Below are positions 34,141-42,175 of a stretch of 64,000 nucleotides of DNA, piece after piece (position 1 is the stretch's first letter; the number at the start of each line of letters is the position of its first letter). The notes under the pieces are model-generated. The model did not search any database. It was not told where the DNA came from and saw only the letters and a program-made list of their open reading frames with translations. The translations under genes and the position numbers were made by a program. Source of the stretch: Alkalihalophilus pseudofirmus (GTDB lineage: Bacteria > Bacillota > Bacilli > Bacillales > Bacillaceae_D); contig NZ_CP117835.1 of assembly GCF_029094545.1 (NCBI RefSeq), positions 3,390,001 through 3,454,000 on the forward strand, given 5' to 3'.

Positions 34141-34899
34141 TTAGTAACGTAATTTCAGCAATATATCTTTAATTTCCTCGTCTTTCATAATTGTCTCTTT
34201 ATACCGTTTTGTAATTTTCGTCAAAGCCACATCATGATAGAAAAATTCCGTGAAGAATTTTACTAAAGGCGGTGATTGGGTACGGATCGCTTGCCAGCTC
34301 GACTCTTCAATCCCGGCAAAGAGCATTTCTCTTTGATCGACAATTAAAATCCTGCTGCGTTCTAGCGTATTATGATGCTGATCAGGAATAAGAGTGGACA
34401 CGGCTTTAATGCTTGTCTCAATTTCTCCAATCGCATGAATATGAATGTCGAGCCCTTGTCGATCTTTATCTTCTAATATTGGAAGAAATTGATTCAGGTC
34501 ATCGCCCCATGCAGATAGATAAATCGAACGCTCTGCGCCTTCCGTTAGTTCCTTGATTAAGGATTGAATCGATTGGTTTTCCTTCAAGCTCCAAATACGG
34601 TCATCAAGCGGTACATCTTCCACTTCAATCTTTTTAAGTTGTTCAATATTCTCCTCAAAATCTGCTTTTAATTTTTCAATAACTGATTCTAACGGAAGCG
34701 CTGTATATAAGCGTTTCTTCTCAACTGTAGCTTCTAGAATCATTCCTTTATCTGAGAGACGCTGAAGAACTTCATATACTTTTGACCTTGGAACACTTGA
34801 GCGCTTCACGATCGCCGTAGCATCTAACGGCTGGTTCACTGTGATAAGTGACGTATACACTTGGCTTTCATATTGTGTAAATCCAAATTGTTGAAGCAT
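34141..34899 (-). CDS. TrmB-family transcriptional regulator
   Basis: A 252-residue regulator. Residues 1-65 hold the winged helix (LQQFGFTQYESQVYTSLI, ATAIVKRSSVPRSKVYEVLQRL), typical of TrmB; residues 95-250 form the phospholipase-D-like effector domain (ERSIYLSAWGDDLNQFLPIL). AAGGAGA supports the ATG at 34899; the twelve upstream in-frame codons lack a site. It is divergent from an MFS exporter gene 128 bp away, which it probably controls. The effector is unknown. Confidence 0.82.
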   Translation of the reverse strand: MLQQFGFTQYESQVYTSLITVNQPLDATAIVKRSSVPRSKVYEVLQRLSDKGMILEATVEKKRLYTALPLESVIEKLKADFEENIEQLKKIEVEDVPLDDRIWSLKENQSIQSLIKELTEGAERSIYLSAWGDDLNQFLPILEDKDRQGLDIHIHAIGEIETSIKAVSTLIPDQHHNTLERSRILIVDQREMLFAGIEESSWQAIRTQSPPLVKFFTEFFYHDVALTKITKRYKETIMKDEEIKDILLKLRY

Positions 34900-35026
34900 G
34901 CTGCATTCTCCTTTATTTATCCTTGTCTTAATCATAGCACAGGAAACATAATCATAAAATTTCTCCTTGTGCCATCCACCTTTTAATGTTACCCTTCTAG
35001 TGGTAACTAATTAAAGAGGTGTTTTT

Positions 35027-36190
35027 ATGGATAAACGAGTTTATTTATTAACGATTGTTTCTTTTATCGTAGGTTTAGTAGAACTTATATTGGGAGGCAT
35101 CCTAGATCTCGTTGCATTTGATCTTGGAGTAACACTAGGTCAAGTCGGGATGCTCATTTCTATTTTCTCATTAGTCTTTGCTGTCTTTGGACCGATCTTA
35201 TTGACGGCGACAGCTAAAATGGAAAGAAAAAAACTGACGCTAATTGCTTTGGTCGTGTTTTTCTTTGCCAATCTTTTAGCTGTATTAAGTTCTGGGTATG
35301 CGATGCTTTTAGTGGCACGGATCATCTCTGCCATGAGCGGGGCTCTTTTAATTGCTCTATGTGTCACGATCGCCTCAAACATCGTGTCTGAAGAGTTTAG
35401 AGCACGTGCGATTGGGATTGTTTTCATGGGAATTAGTGCATCACTCGTACTCGGAGTACCTGCTGGTCTTATGCTTGGAAATGCATTTGGCTGGAGAGCA
35501 CCATTTATCATGATTACGGCCTTAACTGCTCTCTCGTTTATCGGTGTTTATTTCTTAATGGACAAAATCGAGCCAAAACCAGCGCTATCGATTAAAAAGC
35601 AATTGCAAACATTAAAAAATAGAAAGATTTTACTCATACAGTTAACATCGTTTCTATTCTTAGCTGGTCATTTAACGCTTTATGCGTACCTGACTCCATT
35701 TTTACGTATGACGATGGGAATGGACGGGACTTGGATTAGTATGATGTATTTAATCTTCGGTGTGGCAGCAATCATCGGGGGCGGTGTTGGCGGAATGCTT
35801 GCTGACCGTTTTGGGACAAAGCCTACGATTGTGGGGGTAATCATTGTTTTTGCTGTTTCTATTTTCACAATTCCATACACAACATCAATTCTGCCGCTGT
35901 TCTTAGTTGTGATGGTCGTTTGGAGCATGTTAAGCTGGGCGATTACTCCAGCAATTCAAAGCTACTTAATTGAAACAGCCCCAGAAACATCTGATATTCA
36001 ACAAAGTTTGAACAACTCTGCTCTTCACTTTGGAATTGCTGCAGGTTCAATGATCGGCGGTATTGTGATTGAGCAGTCGACTGTAGAAATGAACGCAACA
36101 GTCGGAGGCGTATTCGTTCTCTTCTCGTTAGGTGTGGTGATCATGTCGATGGTAAAACGAAAAGAAAAAGCAGTGTCGACTGCTGCATAA
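35027..36190 (+). CDS. Major facilitator superfamily transporter (AraJ/efflux type)
   Basis: A 387-residue protein with twelve membrane helices. MFS motifs are visible in GQVGMLISIFSLVFAVFGPIL, LVARIISAMSGALLIALC and GGGVGGMLADRFGTKPTIVG. The pattern fits the sugar-efflux/drug-efflux DHA1 branch. It is divergent from the TrmB-family regulator. The substrate cannot be predicted from sequence. Confidence 0.85.
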   Translation: MDKRVYLLTIVSFIVGLVELILGGILDLVAFDLGVTLGQVGMLISIFSLVFAVFGPILLTATAKMERKKLTLIALVVFFFANLLAVLSSGYAMLLVARIISAMSGALLIALCVTIASNIVSEEFRARAIGIVFMGISASLVLGVPAGLMLGNAFGWRAPFIMITALTALSFIGVYFLMDKIEPKPALSIKKQLQTLKNRKILLIQLTSFLFLAGHLTLYAYLTPFLRMTMGMDGTWISMMYLIFGVAAIIGGGVGGMLADRFGTKPTIVGVIIVFAVSIFTIPYTTSILPLFLVVMVVWSMLSWAITPAIQSYLIETAPETSDIQQSLNNSALHFGIAAGSMIGGIVIEQSTVEMNATVGGVFVLFSLGVVIMSMVKRKEKAVSTAA

Positions 36191-36238
36191 GTATAGGGGG
36201 CTGAAACAGGTCACTGAAAAAGTCCCCCTACAGTAGTT

Positions 36239-36366
36239 GTTGATTTCCGCTGCAGGTACTCGCTTTCCGCGGGCGGTCCGGAAGCCTCCTCGTCACTCCG
36301 CTCCTGTGGGGTCTTCCCTGGCCACGCACTTCCCGCAGGAGTCGAGTACCTTCCGCTACAATCAAC
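36239..36366. repeat. Dispersed repeat, family A (full copy)
   Basis: A 128-bp element with 24-bp imperfect terminal inverted repeats (36239-36262 and 36343-36366; outer GTTGATT, inner GGTACTCG). The interior shares CGCTTTCCGCGGG, GAAGCCTCCTCG, CTGTGGGGTCT and CCCGCAGGAGTC with family B. A shorter copy is at 47835-47936. Confidence 0.85.
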
Positions 36367-36520
36367 GGAGCGCGAATGTTGTTTAGTTGCTCCCTCATTA
36401 CTAGCAGAAAATGCTTCGGAAATTTGATGTGTAACAAGTGGTAGCTCAGTCCAATATTCATTTGAACTGAGCGCGCCATAAACTAAATCCTCCACATAAC
36501 ATCCTCCAAAAATATAACTT

Positions 36521-36639
36521 AGCGGATGAAATATGCGGAGACTCCTATGGGAGCTAAAGCAAAGCTGAGACCCCACAGGGCATAAGCCCGAGGAGGCTCA
36601 GCAGCTTCCCATGGAAAGCGAAGTATAGTTCAGGAGCGG
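36521..36639. repeat. Dispersed repeat, family B (inverted copy)
   Basis: A 119-bp element in the opposite orientation to the 18532-18649 copy, lying 154 bp after a family A element. Together with 36239-36366 it fills the 518-bp gap between the MFS and YbcF-like genes. The rest of the gap holds no gene that I can support. Confidence 0.85.
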
Positions 36640-36708
36640 CACATAGAGCGCACCTGCACTATTCAAATTCCCATAAGTTACTTTACTTTTGTTCCAGCCC
36701 CTTATTCA

Positions 36709-37194
36709 TTAGATTGCTTTTAATGTATTTGCTCCTTTAGCAGTAATAAATCCCTGAACATTGATTGTCTTTGGCATTAAGGGGTGGCGTTCGATAAGGT
36801 CTATATTTTTCTTAATGACCTCTTTCATATCTTCAGGTCCGGTTAACCAAGAGATGATATCCTTTTCCACCACTCTAATGTAATCAAGTGTATGGAGTGT
36901 ATTTCCGGAGACTCCCGCTTCCTCCATTTTCAACAGAAGATCCTCTCTGTGAATCTTACTCTGTTTGTCTCCTTCAACCCCTATGACATATACATCTTCA
37001 ACATTTTCATAATAAGCCGCCATGATAATACTGCGGATAATGCAGCCATACGACTGAGAAATAAAACTGCCATATGAGTGGATAAAGAGCAATTCATCCA
37101 GCGGTTTCTTTAAAACAGAGGAAAGCCACAATGACTGATTTCCTTCTAGACTAGTAATAATTAAGGTCTTTTTACCTGCTGTTTTCTTTTCCAT
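36709..37194 (-). CDS. Beta-carbonic-anhydrase-like protein without zinc ligands, YbcF-like
   Basis: A 161-residue protein whose pattern (LIITSLEGNQSLW, YGSFISQSYGCIIRSIIMAAYYENVEDVYVIGVEGDKQ) follows the beta-carbonic anhydrase core. Where active enzymes have CxDxR and HxxC, it has SLEGN and GVEGD, so the zinc ligands are missing and hydration activity is unlikely. Bacillus subtilis YbcF is comparable and lies with inorganic-carbon genes. Here it follows an SbtA-type bicarbonate permease by 44 bp, so a regulatory or binding role in bicarbonate uptake is inferred. AGGGGGT sets the start. Confidence 0.65.
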   Translation of the reverse strand: MEKKTAGKKTLIITSLEGNQSLWLSSVLKKPLDELLFIHSYGSFISQSYGCIIRSIIMAAYYENVEDVYVIGVEGDKQSKIHREDLLLKMEEAGVSGNTLHTLDYIRVVEKDIISWLTGPEDMKEVIKKNIDLIERHPLMPKTINVQGFITAKGANTLKAI

Positions 37195-37238
37195 TTGTTA
37201 TACCCCCTATATTAGATCGCATGTAGTTCAAATTTTAT

Positions 37239-38243
37239 TTATTGCATCCACTTTGCTATTTCAAAGTAGAGCGGGATGCCAACAATTAAGTTAAAAGGAA
37301 AGGTAATTCCTAATGCCAGCCCTAGATAGATAGATGGGTTTGCTTTTGGAACGGAAGTCTTTAAAGCAGCTGGTGCCGCTATATATGACGCACTTCCAGC
37401 CAATACTCCCATTAACGTGGCTCCTCCAAGTGAAAGGCCTGCAACTGTACCTGCCAAAACTCCTAAAAGTCCAAATAGAACAGGTGAGAAGAGTCCAAAG
37501 ATTAATAGTTTCCATCCAAAATCTCTTACTTCTTTAATTCGTTCACCGGCAACCAAGCCCATATTTAATAAAAATAAGATCAATACACTGCTATATAAAT
37601 CAATAAATAGCGGCTTAATCATCGGAACGGCACGCTCTCCTAAAAACAGACCGATAAGCAGACTGCCTAATAATAGAAGAATACTCTTGCCAAAAATACT
37701 TTCTCTCAGGACTTCTTTATCAAATAAATGAGAAGTGGAGACTATACCTAGACTTCGTTGTGAGACGGGAGCTATTTGTTTATCTTTTTCAATCAGTTTT
37801 AAGAGAACGAGCGAGACTAATATCGCTGGGCTTTCCATTAAAACGACTAAGGCATTCATGAACCCTTCATAAGACGTACCAACCTTATCTAAAAAGGAGA
37901 TGGCCGCCCCGTATGTCACAATGCTTACAGACCCATAAGTCGCTGCTAATCCAATCGAATTATCTAAATCCAACTGAATGAGTCGCAATAAGACTAGGAT
38001 TAAAATAGGGATAATCGTTCCTAAAAATAAAACGGCGGCTATTGGAGCTAGCACATCTTGAATGGAATAACGAGATAGCTCTATTCCTCCTTTTATCCCG
38101 ATTGCTATTAGAAGATAAATACTTAATGCTTCACTTAGAGCAGGCGGGAATTTTAAATCTGATTTACATATGGCTGCAATGATGCCTAATACGAAAAACA
38201 AAACGACAGGCGATAATAAATTTTCCAACATAATTTCTTGCAT
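37239..38243 (-). CDS. sbtA: Sodium-dependent bicarbonate permease, SbtA family
   Basis: About 334 residues with ten membrane helices in two inverted halves. Key stretches are SPVVLFFVLGIIAAICKSDLKFP at the N-terminus, IGIKGGIELSR, AATYGSVSIVTYGAAISFLD and GGATLMGVLAGSASYIAAPAA; these mark the SbtA/DUF897 family, single-subunit Na+/HCO3- symporters known from cyanobacteria. I choose the second of two adjacent ATGs (38243), six bases after AGGAGG. The downstream YbcF-like and upstream YbcI genes support an inorganic-carbon role. It would suit growth at high pH. Confidence 0.8.
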   Translation of the reverse strand: MQEIMLENLLSPVVLFFVLGIIAAICKSDLKFPPALSEALSIYLLIAIGIKGGIELSRYSIQDVLAPIAAVLFLGTIIPILILVLLRLIQLDLDNSIGLAATYGSVSIVTYGAAISFLDKVGTSYEGFMNALVVLMESPAILVSLVLLKLIEKDKQIAPVSQRSLGIVSTSHLFDKEVLRESIFGKSILLLLGSLLIGLFLGERAVPMIKPLFIDLYSSVLILFLLNMGLVAGERIKEVRDFGWKLLIFGLFSPVLFGLLGVLAGTVAGLSLGGATLMGVLAGSASYIAAPAALKTSVPKANPSIYLGLALGITFPFNLIVGIPLYFEIAKWMQ

Positions 38244-38281
38244 CATTTTCCTCCTTCTGACTTTCAAAAACTAAACTAAAA

Positions 38282-38323
38282 AAACCGACAACTTCAGGAT
38301 TCAGTCCTGATCATTGTCGGTTT
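38282..38323 (-). terminator. Terminator between ybcI-like gene and sbtA
   Basis: Outer 10-base arms 38282-38291 and 38314-38323 and inner 5-base arms 38295-38299/38305-38309, then T7 on the minus strand. It lies 44 bases past ybcI and 39 bases before sbtA, so only read-through or a separate promoter feeds sbtA. Confidence 0.85.
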
Positions 38324-38366
38324 ATCTTCAACTACCTTTTCGGTTTTTGAATGATCTCCCACCTAT

Positions 38367-38738
38367 TTACTTTTCCAATTTCTTTTCAAGGTTTGTTGTA
38401 AGCTTAAAAACCATGACTCTCTCACCTGTAGTGGTGCTGACATCGGTGTGAAAACTTTTCACTTCTTCACCAGTAATGGAAGAGATAATGTCAATTAATC
38501 CATCTTTTCCCGACTCAATTAAATCGGCCCTTATTCTCTTAATCGAGAGCATACCCTCTTTTGTTTTGCTTAACGAGTGCTCTGCTGGCGTTAAAACTCC
38601 AAGTAAATTAACGATAATCATATCTCGCAAAATGTCTGTTTTCACAGATACAGACCCTCTCCCAAGATAGTCTTTTTCCCACTGTGTTAACACCTTGCTT
38701 ATTTCAGCTTCCATGCTTCCTTTTGTTTTAGAAATCAT
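38367..38738 (-). CDS. DUF2294 protein, YbcI-like
   Basis: A 123-residue protein. The family pattern is clear: SKTKGSMEAEISKVLTQWEKDYLGRG, VNLLGVLTPAEHSL and VKSFHTDVSTTTGERVMVFKL. DUF2294 genes occur with inorganic-carbon and proton-driven transport genes in bacilli; B. subtilis YbcI shares a locus with DabA-type YbcC and YbcF. The ATG at 38738 follows AGAGGAG; the open frame extends upstream into a leader hairpin and is not used. The biochemical role is unknown. Confidence 0.8.
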   Translation of the reverse strand: MISKTKGSMEAEISKVLTQWEKDYLGRGSVSVKTDILRDMIIVNLLGVLTPAEHSLSKTKEGMLSIKRIRADLIESGKDGLIDIISSITGEEVKSFHTDVSTTTGERVMVFKLTTNLEKKLEK

Positions 38739-38765
38739 TTTTCTCTCTCCTCTGCAAACAAAAAA

Positions 38766-38810
38766 CGGTATATTCCCCAATAGAGTCCCCTCCCATTAAG
38801 AAATATACCG
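38766..38810 (-). promoter_or_regulatory. Terminator-like leader hairpin upstream of the YbcI-like gene
   Basis: Nine-base perfect arms 38766-38774 and 38802-38810 (CGGTATATT/AATATACCG) with a 27-base G-rich loop, followed on the minus strand by T6. It ends 28 bases before the YbcI start and lies within a ~195-base leader. It has the form of a transcription attenuator. No riboswitch class was recognised. Confidence 0.6.
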
Positions 38811-38939
38811 ATTTATACCTATTTTTCCTTCTCTCAAACAAGCTGCTTCTTCATTCAGCCAATGTACATTAACTGCCTGCTAAAGCCTCTCTTCTAATCG
38901 AAGTTAAAACAAAAATCTCTCGGTTATTAAGTTAAATTC

Positions 38940-38968
38940 ATCTTACTTTTTTCATTCTCAAGTGTCAA
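38940..38968 (-). promoter_or_regulatory. SigA promoter of the ybcI-sbtA-ybcF cluster
   Basis: TTGACA (38963-38968), 17-base spacer, TAAGAT (38940-38945) on the minus strand. It implies transcription start near 38933 and a leader of about 195 bases before the YbcI-like gene. Confidence 0.75.
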
Positions 38969-38983
38969 TCATTTTTTTAATAA

Positions 38984-39925
38984 TTAGTTTTTTGTTTTTG
39001 CTTTATTCTTAAGATATTTTGTTACATTATCTAGCGCTTTGTTTAAGAACATTTCAAACGTCGAATCTGTCTTCCAGCCGATATGCGGGGTAAGGATTAC
39101 ATTGTCTAGTAAGGTAAGCGGATGCCCTTCCTTAAGCGGCTCCTCTATAAATACATCAAGGCCCGCTCCGGCGATTTGTTTTGTTTCCAAGGCATGAACG
39201 AGCGCTCCTTCATCCACCACTTCCCCACGAGATGTATTCATAAAAAACGCACTTCTCTTCATCATCTCAAAATGTTCAGCTTTAATGAGATTCTTAGTTT
39301 CTGGCACCAATCTCACATGGACGGAAAGAAAATCTGATTGAGAAAACAAATCCTCTAATTCTACATATTCAACATTATGTGCAAGGGCTCTTTCCTCTGT
39401 TAAACGAGGTCCCCAAGCGATCACTCTCATACCGAATGCTTTTGCAATAACTGCTACTCCAGCACCGATTTTTCCTAAACCGATCACACCTAACGTCTTG
39501 CCTGCTAAGCCCACGCCCACAACATTCGGCCACTTATTTTGTCTTACCTCTTGATCAAGGGGGAGGAATTGTCTGGCATGAGCAATCATCAATCCACATA
39601 CAAGCTCCGTCACAGCTTGGGACCCTCCAGGTGTTGTAAGAATCTTGATTCCTTTTTCCTGTGCTGCCTCTTTATCAATATGAGCAGTCCCAGAGCCAGT
39701 TTGAGCAATCAGCTGAAGATTTGGCAGCTTGATGAGAAGCTCTTGTGTAAAGTGGGTACGCTCTCGAATCGGGACAATGATATCGGCATTTCGAATACGG
39801 TCTACTAATTCATCTCCCTCTGCCTGATCATAAAAAATTTCCATCTCTACATTTGCTAAAGAGGGCTGTTCAAAGGATATTCGATCAGTGGTGCGTTCAT
39901 AATCATCTAAAATAACAAGCTTCAT
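38984..39925 (-). CDS. D-isomer-specific 2-hydroxyacid dehydrogenase
   Basis: A 313-residue NAD-dependent dehydrogenase. Rossmann motif GKTLGVIGLGKIGAGVAVIA; substrate Arg in VHVRLVPETKNL; catalytic Glu region IEEPLKEGHPL and His in LTPHIGWKT. It is similar to phosphoglycerate dehydrogenase-like enzymes without a regulatory ACT domain. I choose the second ATG (39925), five bases after AGGAG. The chrA gene upstream is separated by a terminator. The substrate is not known; glyoxylate/hydroxypyruvate reductase is one option. Confidence 0.85.
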   Translation of the reverse strand: MKLVILDDYERTTDRISFEQPSLANVEMEIFYDQAEGDELVDRIRNADIIVPIRERTHFTQELLIKLPNLQLIAQTGSGTAHIDKEAAQEKGIKILTTPGGSQAVTELVCGLMIAHARQFLPLDQEVRQNKWPNVVGVGLAGKTLGVIGLGKIGAGVAVIAKAFGMRVIAWGPRLTEERALAHNVEYVELEDLFSQSDFLSVHVRLVPETKNLIKAEHFEMMKRSAFFMNTSRGEVVDEGALVHALETKQIAGAGLDVFIEEPLKEGHPLTLLDNVILTPHIGWKTDSTFEMFLNKALDNVTKYLKNKAKTKN

Positions 39926-39998
39926 CATGTCTCCTACTTTCTATTTCTTCATACAATTTATTTCCATAAGAGCCTCTTACATTCCTCCTAAATAAAAA

Positions 39999-40028
39999 AG
40001 AAGCTATCTCCATTATGAGACAGCTTCT
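39999..40028 (-). terminator. Terminator of chrA
   Basis: Twelve-base arms 39999-40010 and 40017-40028 (one mismatch) followed by T6 on the minus strand. Confidence 0.85.
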
Positions 40029-40033
40029 AGTGG

Positions 40034-41227
40034 TTAAAAAATAAAAGATAGGGTCATCCCGCCTACTGCACCCGTTAAAACGATGACCCATGGGGCCCAT
40101 TTGTAATAGACAAGCATCGTAAATAATAATGCAGCGAATGCAAAATCAATAGCTGATAAAATAGAAGTTGTAAAAATCGGGTGATAAAATGCTGAGATCA
40201 AAATCCCAACTACAGCCGCATTCACGCCCATCAATGCTCCTCTTACTTTATCCTGACGACGCAGTGCATCCCAAAAAGGGAGAGCTCCTAATATTAATAG
40301 AAAAGCAGGCAAGAAAATAGCCGCAGTCGCAAGCAGTCCTCCCTGCCAGCCGTTTATCACAGCTCCAAGATAAGCAGCAAACGTGAATAAAGGTCCTGGT
40401 ACAGCTTGTGCTGCCCCGTATCCTGCAAGAAAGGCTTCTTCACTTACCCAGCCAGTTGGAACAAATTCACGCTCTAACAGCGGCAAGACAACATGACCGC
40501 CGCCGAAAACAAGGGAGCCTGCACGATAAAAGCTATCAAACATGGCTACCCAGTTGTATGCTGTCATCTCTCTTACTATAGGAAGAAGAATTAACAGTCC
40601 AAAAAATATTATTAAACAAACCGAGGCAAAACGCTTGCTGATCGGAAAGTTCATTTTCACCTGGTCTACGTTATCATGGTTTTTATACAACATGTACCCG
40701 GCCATAGCTGCTAGCAGGATGACCCCCACTTGTGTAAACGCTGTTTGCCACAAAAGCGTACCCATCAAGGCTGCTAAAGCAATCGTTTTTCGTTTCACAT
40801 CGGGTGTTAAATTTTTAGCCATACCGAGAATTGCGTGGGCAACAACAACGACAGCAACAATTTTCAGCCCGTGAATCCATCCAGCACCCCCGGCATCAAA
40901 CGTCTGAACAAGCAGGGCAAACACGATTAAAGCAATAACAGAAGGCAGCGTAAACCCGATAAATGAAACGATTCCTCCTATCACTCCTGCTCGCATCACA
41001 CCGATCCCTATGCCGACCTGACTGCTGGCGGGGCCCGGTAAAAACTGCGCCAGTGCTACAAGGTCTGCATAGCTTGACTCGTCCATCCACTTACGCTTTC
41101 GCACATATTCTTGATGAAAATATCCTAAGTGCGCAACAGGACCGCCAAATGATGTAAGACCCAGTCTTGTAGAAATAATTAAAAGTTCAATGAGTGTTTT
41201 AAAGCCTATTTCTTTTTTTTGTGCCAT
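40034..41227 (-). CDS. chrA: Chromate transporter, long-chain ChrA type
   Basis: A 397-residue protein made of two homologous halves with about ten to eleven membrane helices. First-half signature: LGLTSFGGPVAHLGYFHQEYVRKRKW, LAQFLPGPASSQVGIGIG; second-half: GSLVFGGGHVVLPLLEREFV, GYGAAQAVPGPLFTFAAYLGA. ChrA proteins export chromate (and may exchange sulfate). It lies in the accessory stretch between the bicarbonate cluster and the TRAP transporter and is monocistronic. Confidence 0.92.
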   Translation of the reverse strand: MAQKKEIGFKTLIELLIISTRLGLTSFGGPVAHLGYFHQEYVRKRKWMDESSYADLVALAQFLPGPASSQVGIGIGVMRAGVIGGIVSFIGFTLPSVIALIVFALLVQTFDAGGAGWIHGLKIVAVVVVAHAILGMAKNLTPDVKRKTIALAALMGTLLWQTAFTQVGVILLAAMAGYMLYKNHDNVDQVKMNFPISKRFASVCLIIFFGLLILLPIVREMTAYNWVAMFDSFYRAGSLVFGGGHVVLPLLEREFVPTGWVSEEAFLAGYGAAQAVPGPLFTFAAYLGAVINGWQGGLLATAAIFLPAFLLILGALPFWDALRRQDKVRGALMGVNAAVVGILISAFYHPIFTTSILSAIDFAFAALLFTMLVYYKWAPWVIVLTGAVGGMTLSFIF

Positions 41228-41379
41228 CTTTGTCTCCTCTAGTTGATTTATCCTTCCTTTAATGTATCATTACACAGGCCAGTTCTCAATTTCACCAAGA
41301 AACCTTTACATAGACTTAACAATGTCGATTTTTTTACTCCTTGCTTCTTTCATTGTCTGTCTATACGGAGGATGGTACG

Positions 41380-41871
41380 ATGAAACTATTATTGTTTCAT
41401 AAAGGAAGGAAAACACTCATGATTCTACGTAAAGTTCTAGTCGCTATTCTTACTAGCTTCTTTGTTATTCTCTTTGGGTCTACCTACATCAGCTCTTGGG
41501 ACATGTTTCAAACGTTTTATGAAGCCTGGTTTTTTGTTTCTTTATTCGCTGTAACGGGAATTCTCTTTTATCTGCTGCCTGTATCCGTGCTTGCCGAGTT
41601 TATTAGCCGTAAATACACGAATTCCATTGTGCGAGGAGGCATTTCCCTTGCTATTCATATCGCGCTCGTTGCTTTATTTGGGTTATGGGATGCAAATTTA
41701 GGTTATATTGCCATCTTCGCAGCGTTTGGCTTTTTTGTGATTGATGAATTGACGAGAAACTTCTATGACATACCTGTGATGAAAAAGCTGATTGTCTTCT
41801 CAACCATCGCAACAGGACTTATTACAGTTTGTTTAATGATTATCGGATTCATGAGCACCCCCACCAGCTAA
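41380..41871 (+). CDS. Four-helix membrane protein, hypothetical
   Basis: A 163-residue protein with a basic N-terminus (MKLLLFHKGRKTL) and four membrane helices (about 18-36, 44-67, 88-118, 134-157). GGAGG eight bases upstream supports the ATG at 41380. No conserved catalytic motif is visible and I do not recognise the family. It is divergent from chrA and followed by a terminator. Confidence 0.7.
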   Translation: MKLLLFHKGRKTLMILRKVLVAILTSFFVILFGSTYISSWDMFQTFYEAWFFVSLFAVTGILFYLLPVSVLAEFISRKYTNSIVRGGISLAIHIALVALFGLWDANLGYIAIFAAFGFFVIDELTRNFYDIPVMKKLIVFSTIATGLITVCLMIIGFMSTPTS

Positions 41872-41881
41872 CAACATTACA

Positions 41882-41912
41882 AAAGCTGTCCCGCGTATTG
41901 CAGGACAGCTTT
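41882..41912. terminator. Bidirectional terminator after the membrane protein gene
   Basis: Ten-base perfect arms 41882-41891 and 41903-41912 (AAAGCTGTCC/GGACAGCTTT). On the minus strand it also ends in TTTTG, so it can stop the dctP transcript coming through the phased array. Confidence 0.85.
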
Positions 41913-41927
41913 GTTCGTATAGGAAAG

Positions 41928-42110
41928 GACGCAATAATGTTATATGTTGAGGTCATACTGGCTTATATTGACGCATATCCCGTCTAAAGCGGCGCAATTA
42001 CTTGTGATTGGCGCAATGGAGGCGGATATGAACGCAATAAGGCGATGATTGCACGCAATTGAATTTGTCTCTGACCCATAAACGGTCGGAAAAGATACAA
42101 TTACTGTTCA
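41928..42110. repeat. 21-bp phased GACGCAAT array, locus 2
   Basis: The motif C occurs at 41932, 41954 (degenerate GGTCATAC), 41974, 41995, 42014, 42035, 42056, 42077 (GACCCATA) and 42098 (GATACAAT). The first two gaps are 22 and 20 bp (together two periods), the gap after unit 4 is 19 bp, and all others are 21 bp. The last units read GACCCATAAACGGTCGGAAA then AGATACAATT. It lies about 70 bases past the dctP stop codon, between convergent genes. The rest of 41872-42175 is the terminator. Confidence 0.9.
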
Positions 42111-42175
42111 ACCAGAGTCGAACCAATCAGAGTCGCATCCTCAGCACATACCAGGCCAATCCTTCCTATTTGTTA

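Noticed and set aside
36211-36576. Minus-strand frames of 121 and 83 codons between the MFS and YbcF-like genes
   Set aside because: They lie over the A/B repeat pair, lack ribosome sites and are not kept in the other repeat copies.
38739-38968. Known riboswitch (ydaO, M-box, ykkC, yybP-ykoY)
   Set aside because: I looked for the conserved cores of these classes and did not find them, so only an unassigned attenuator is claimed.
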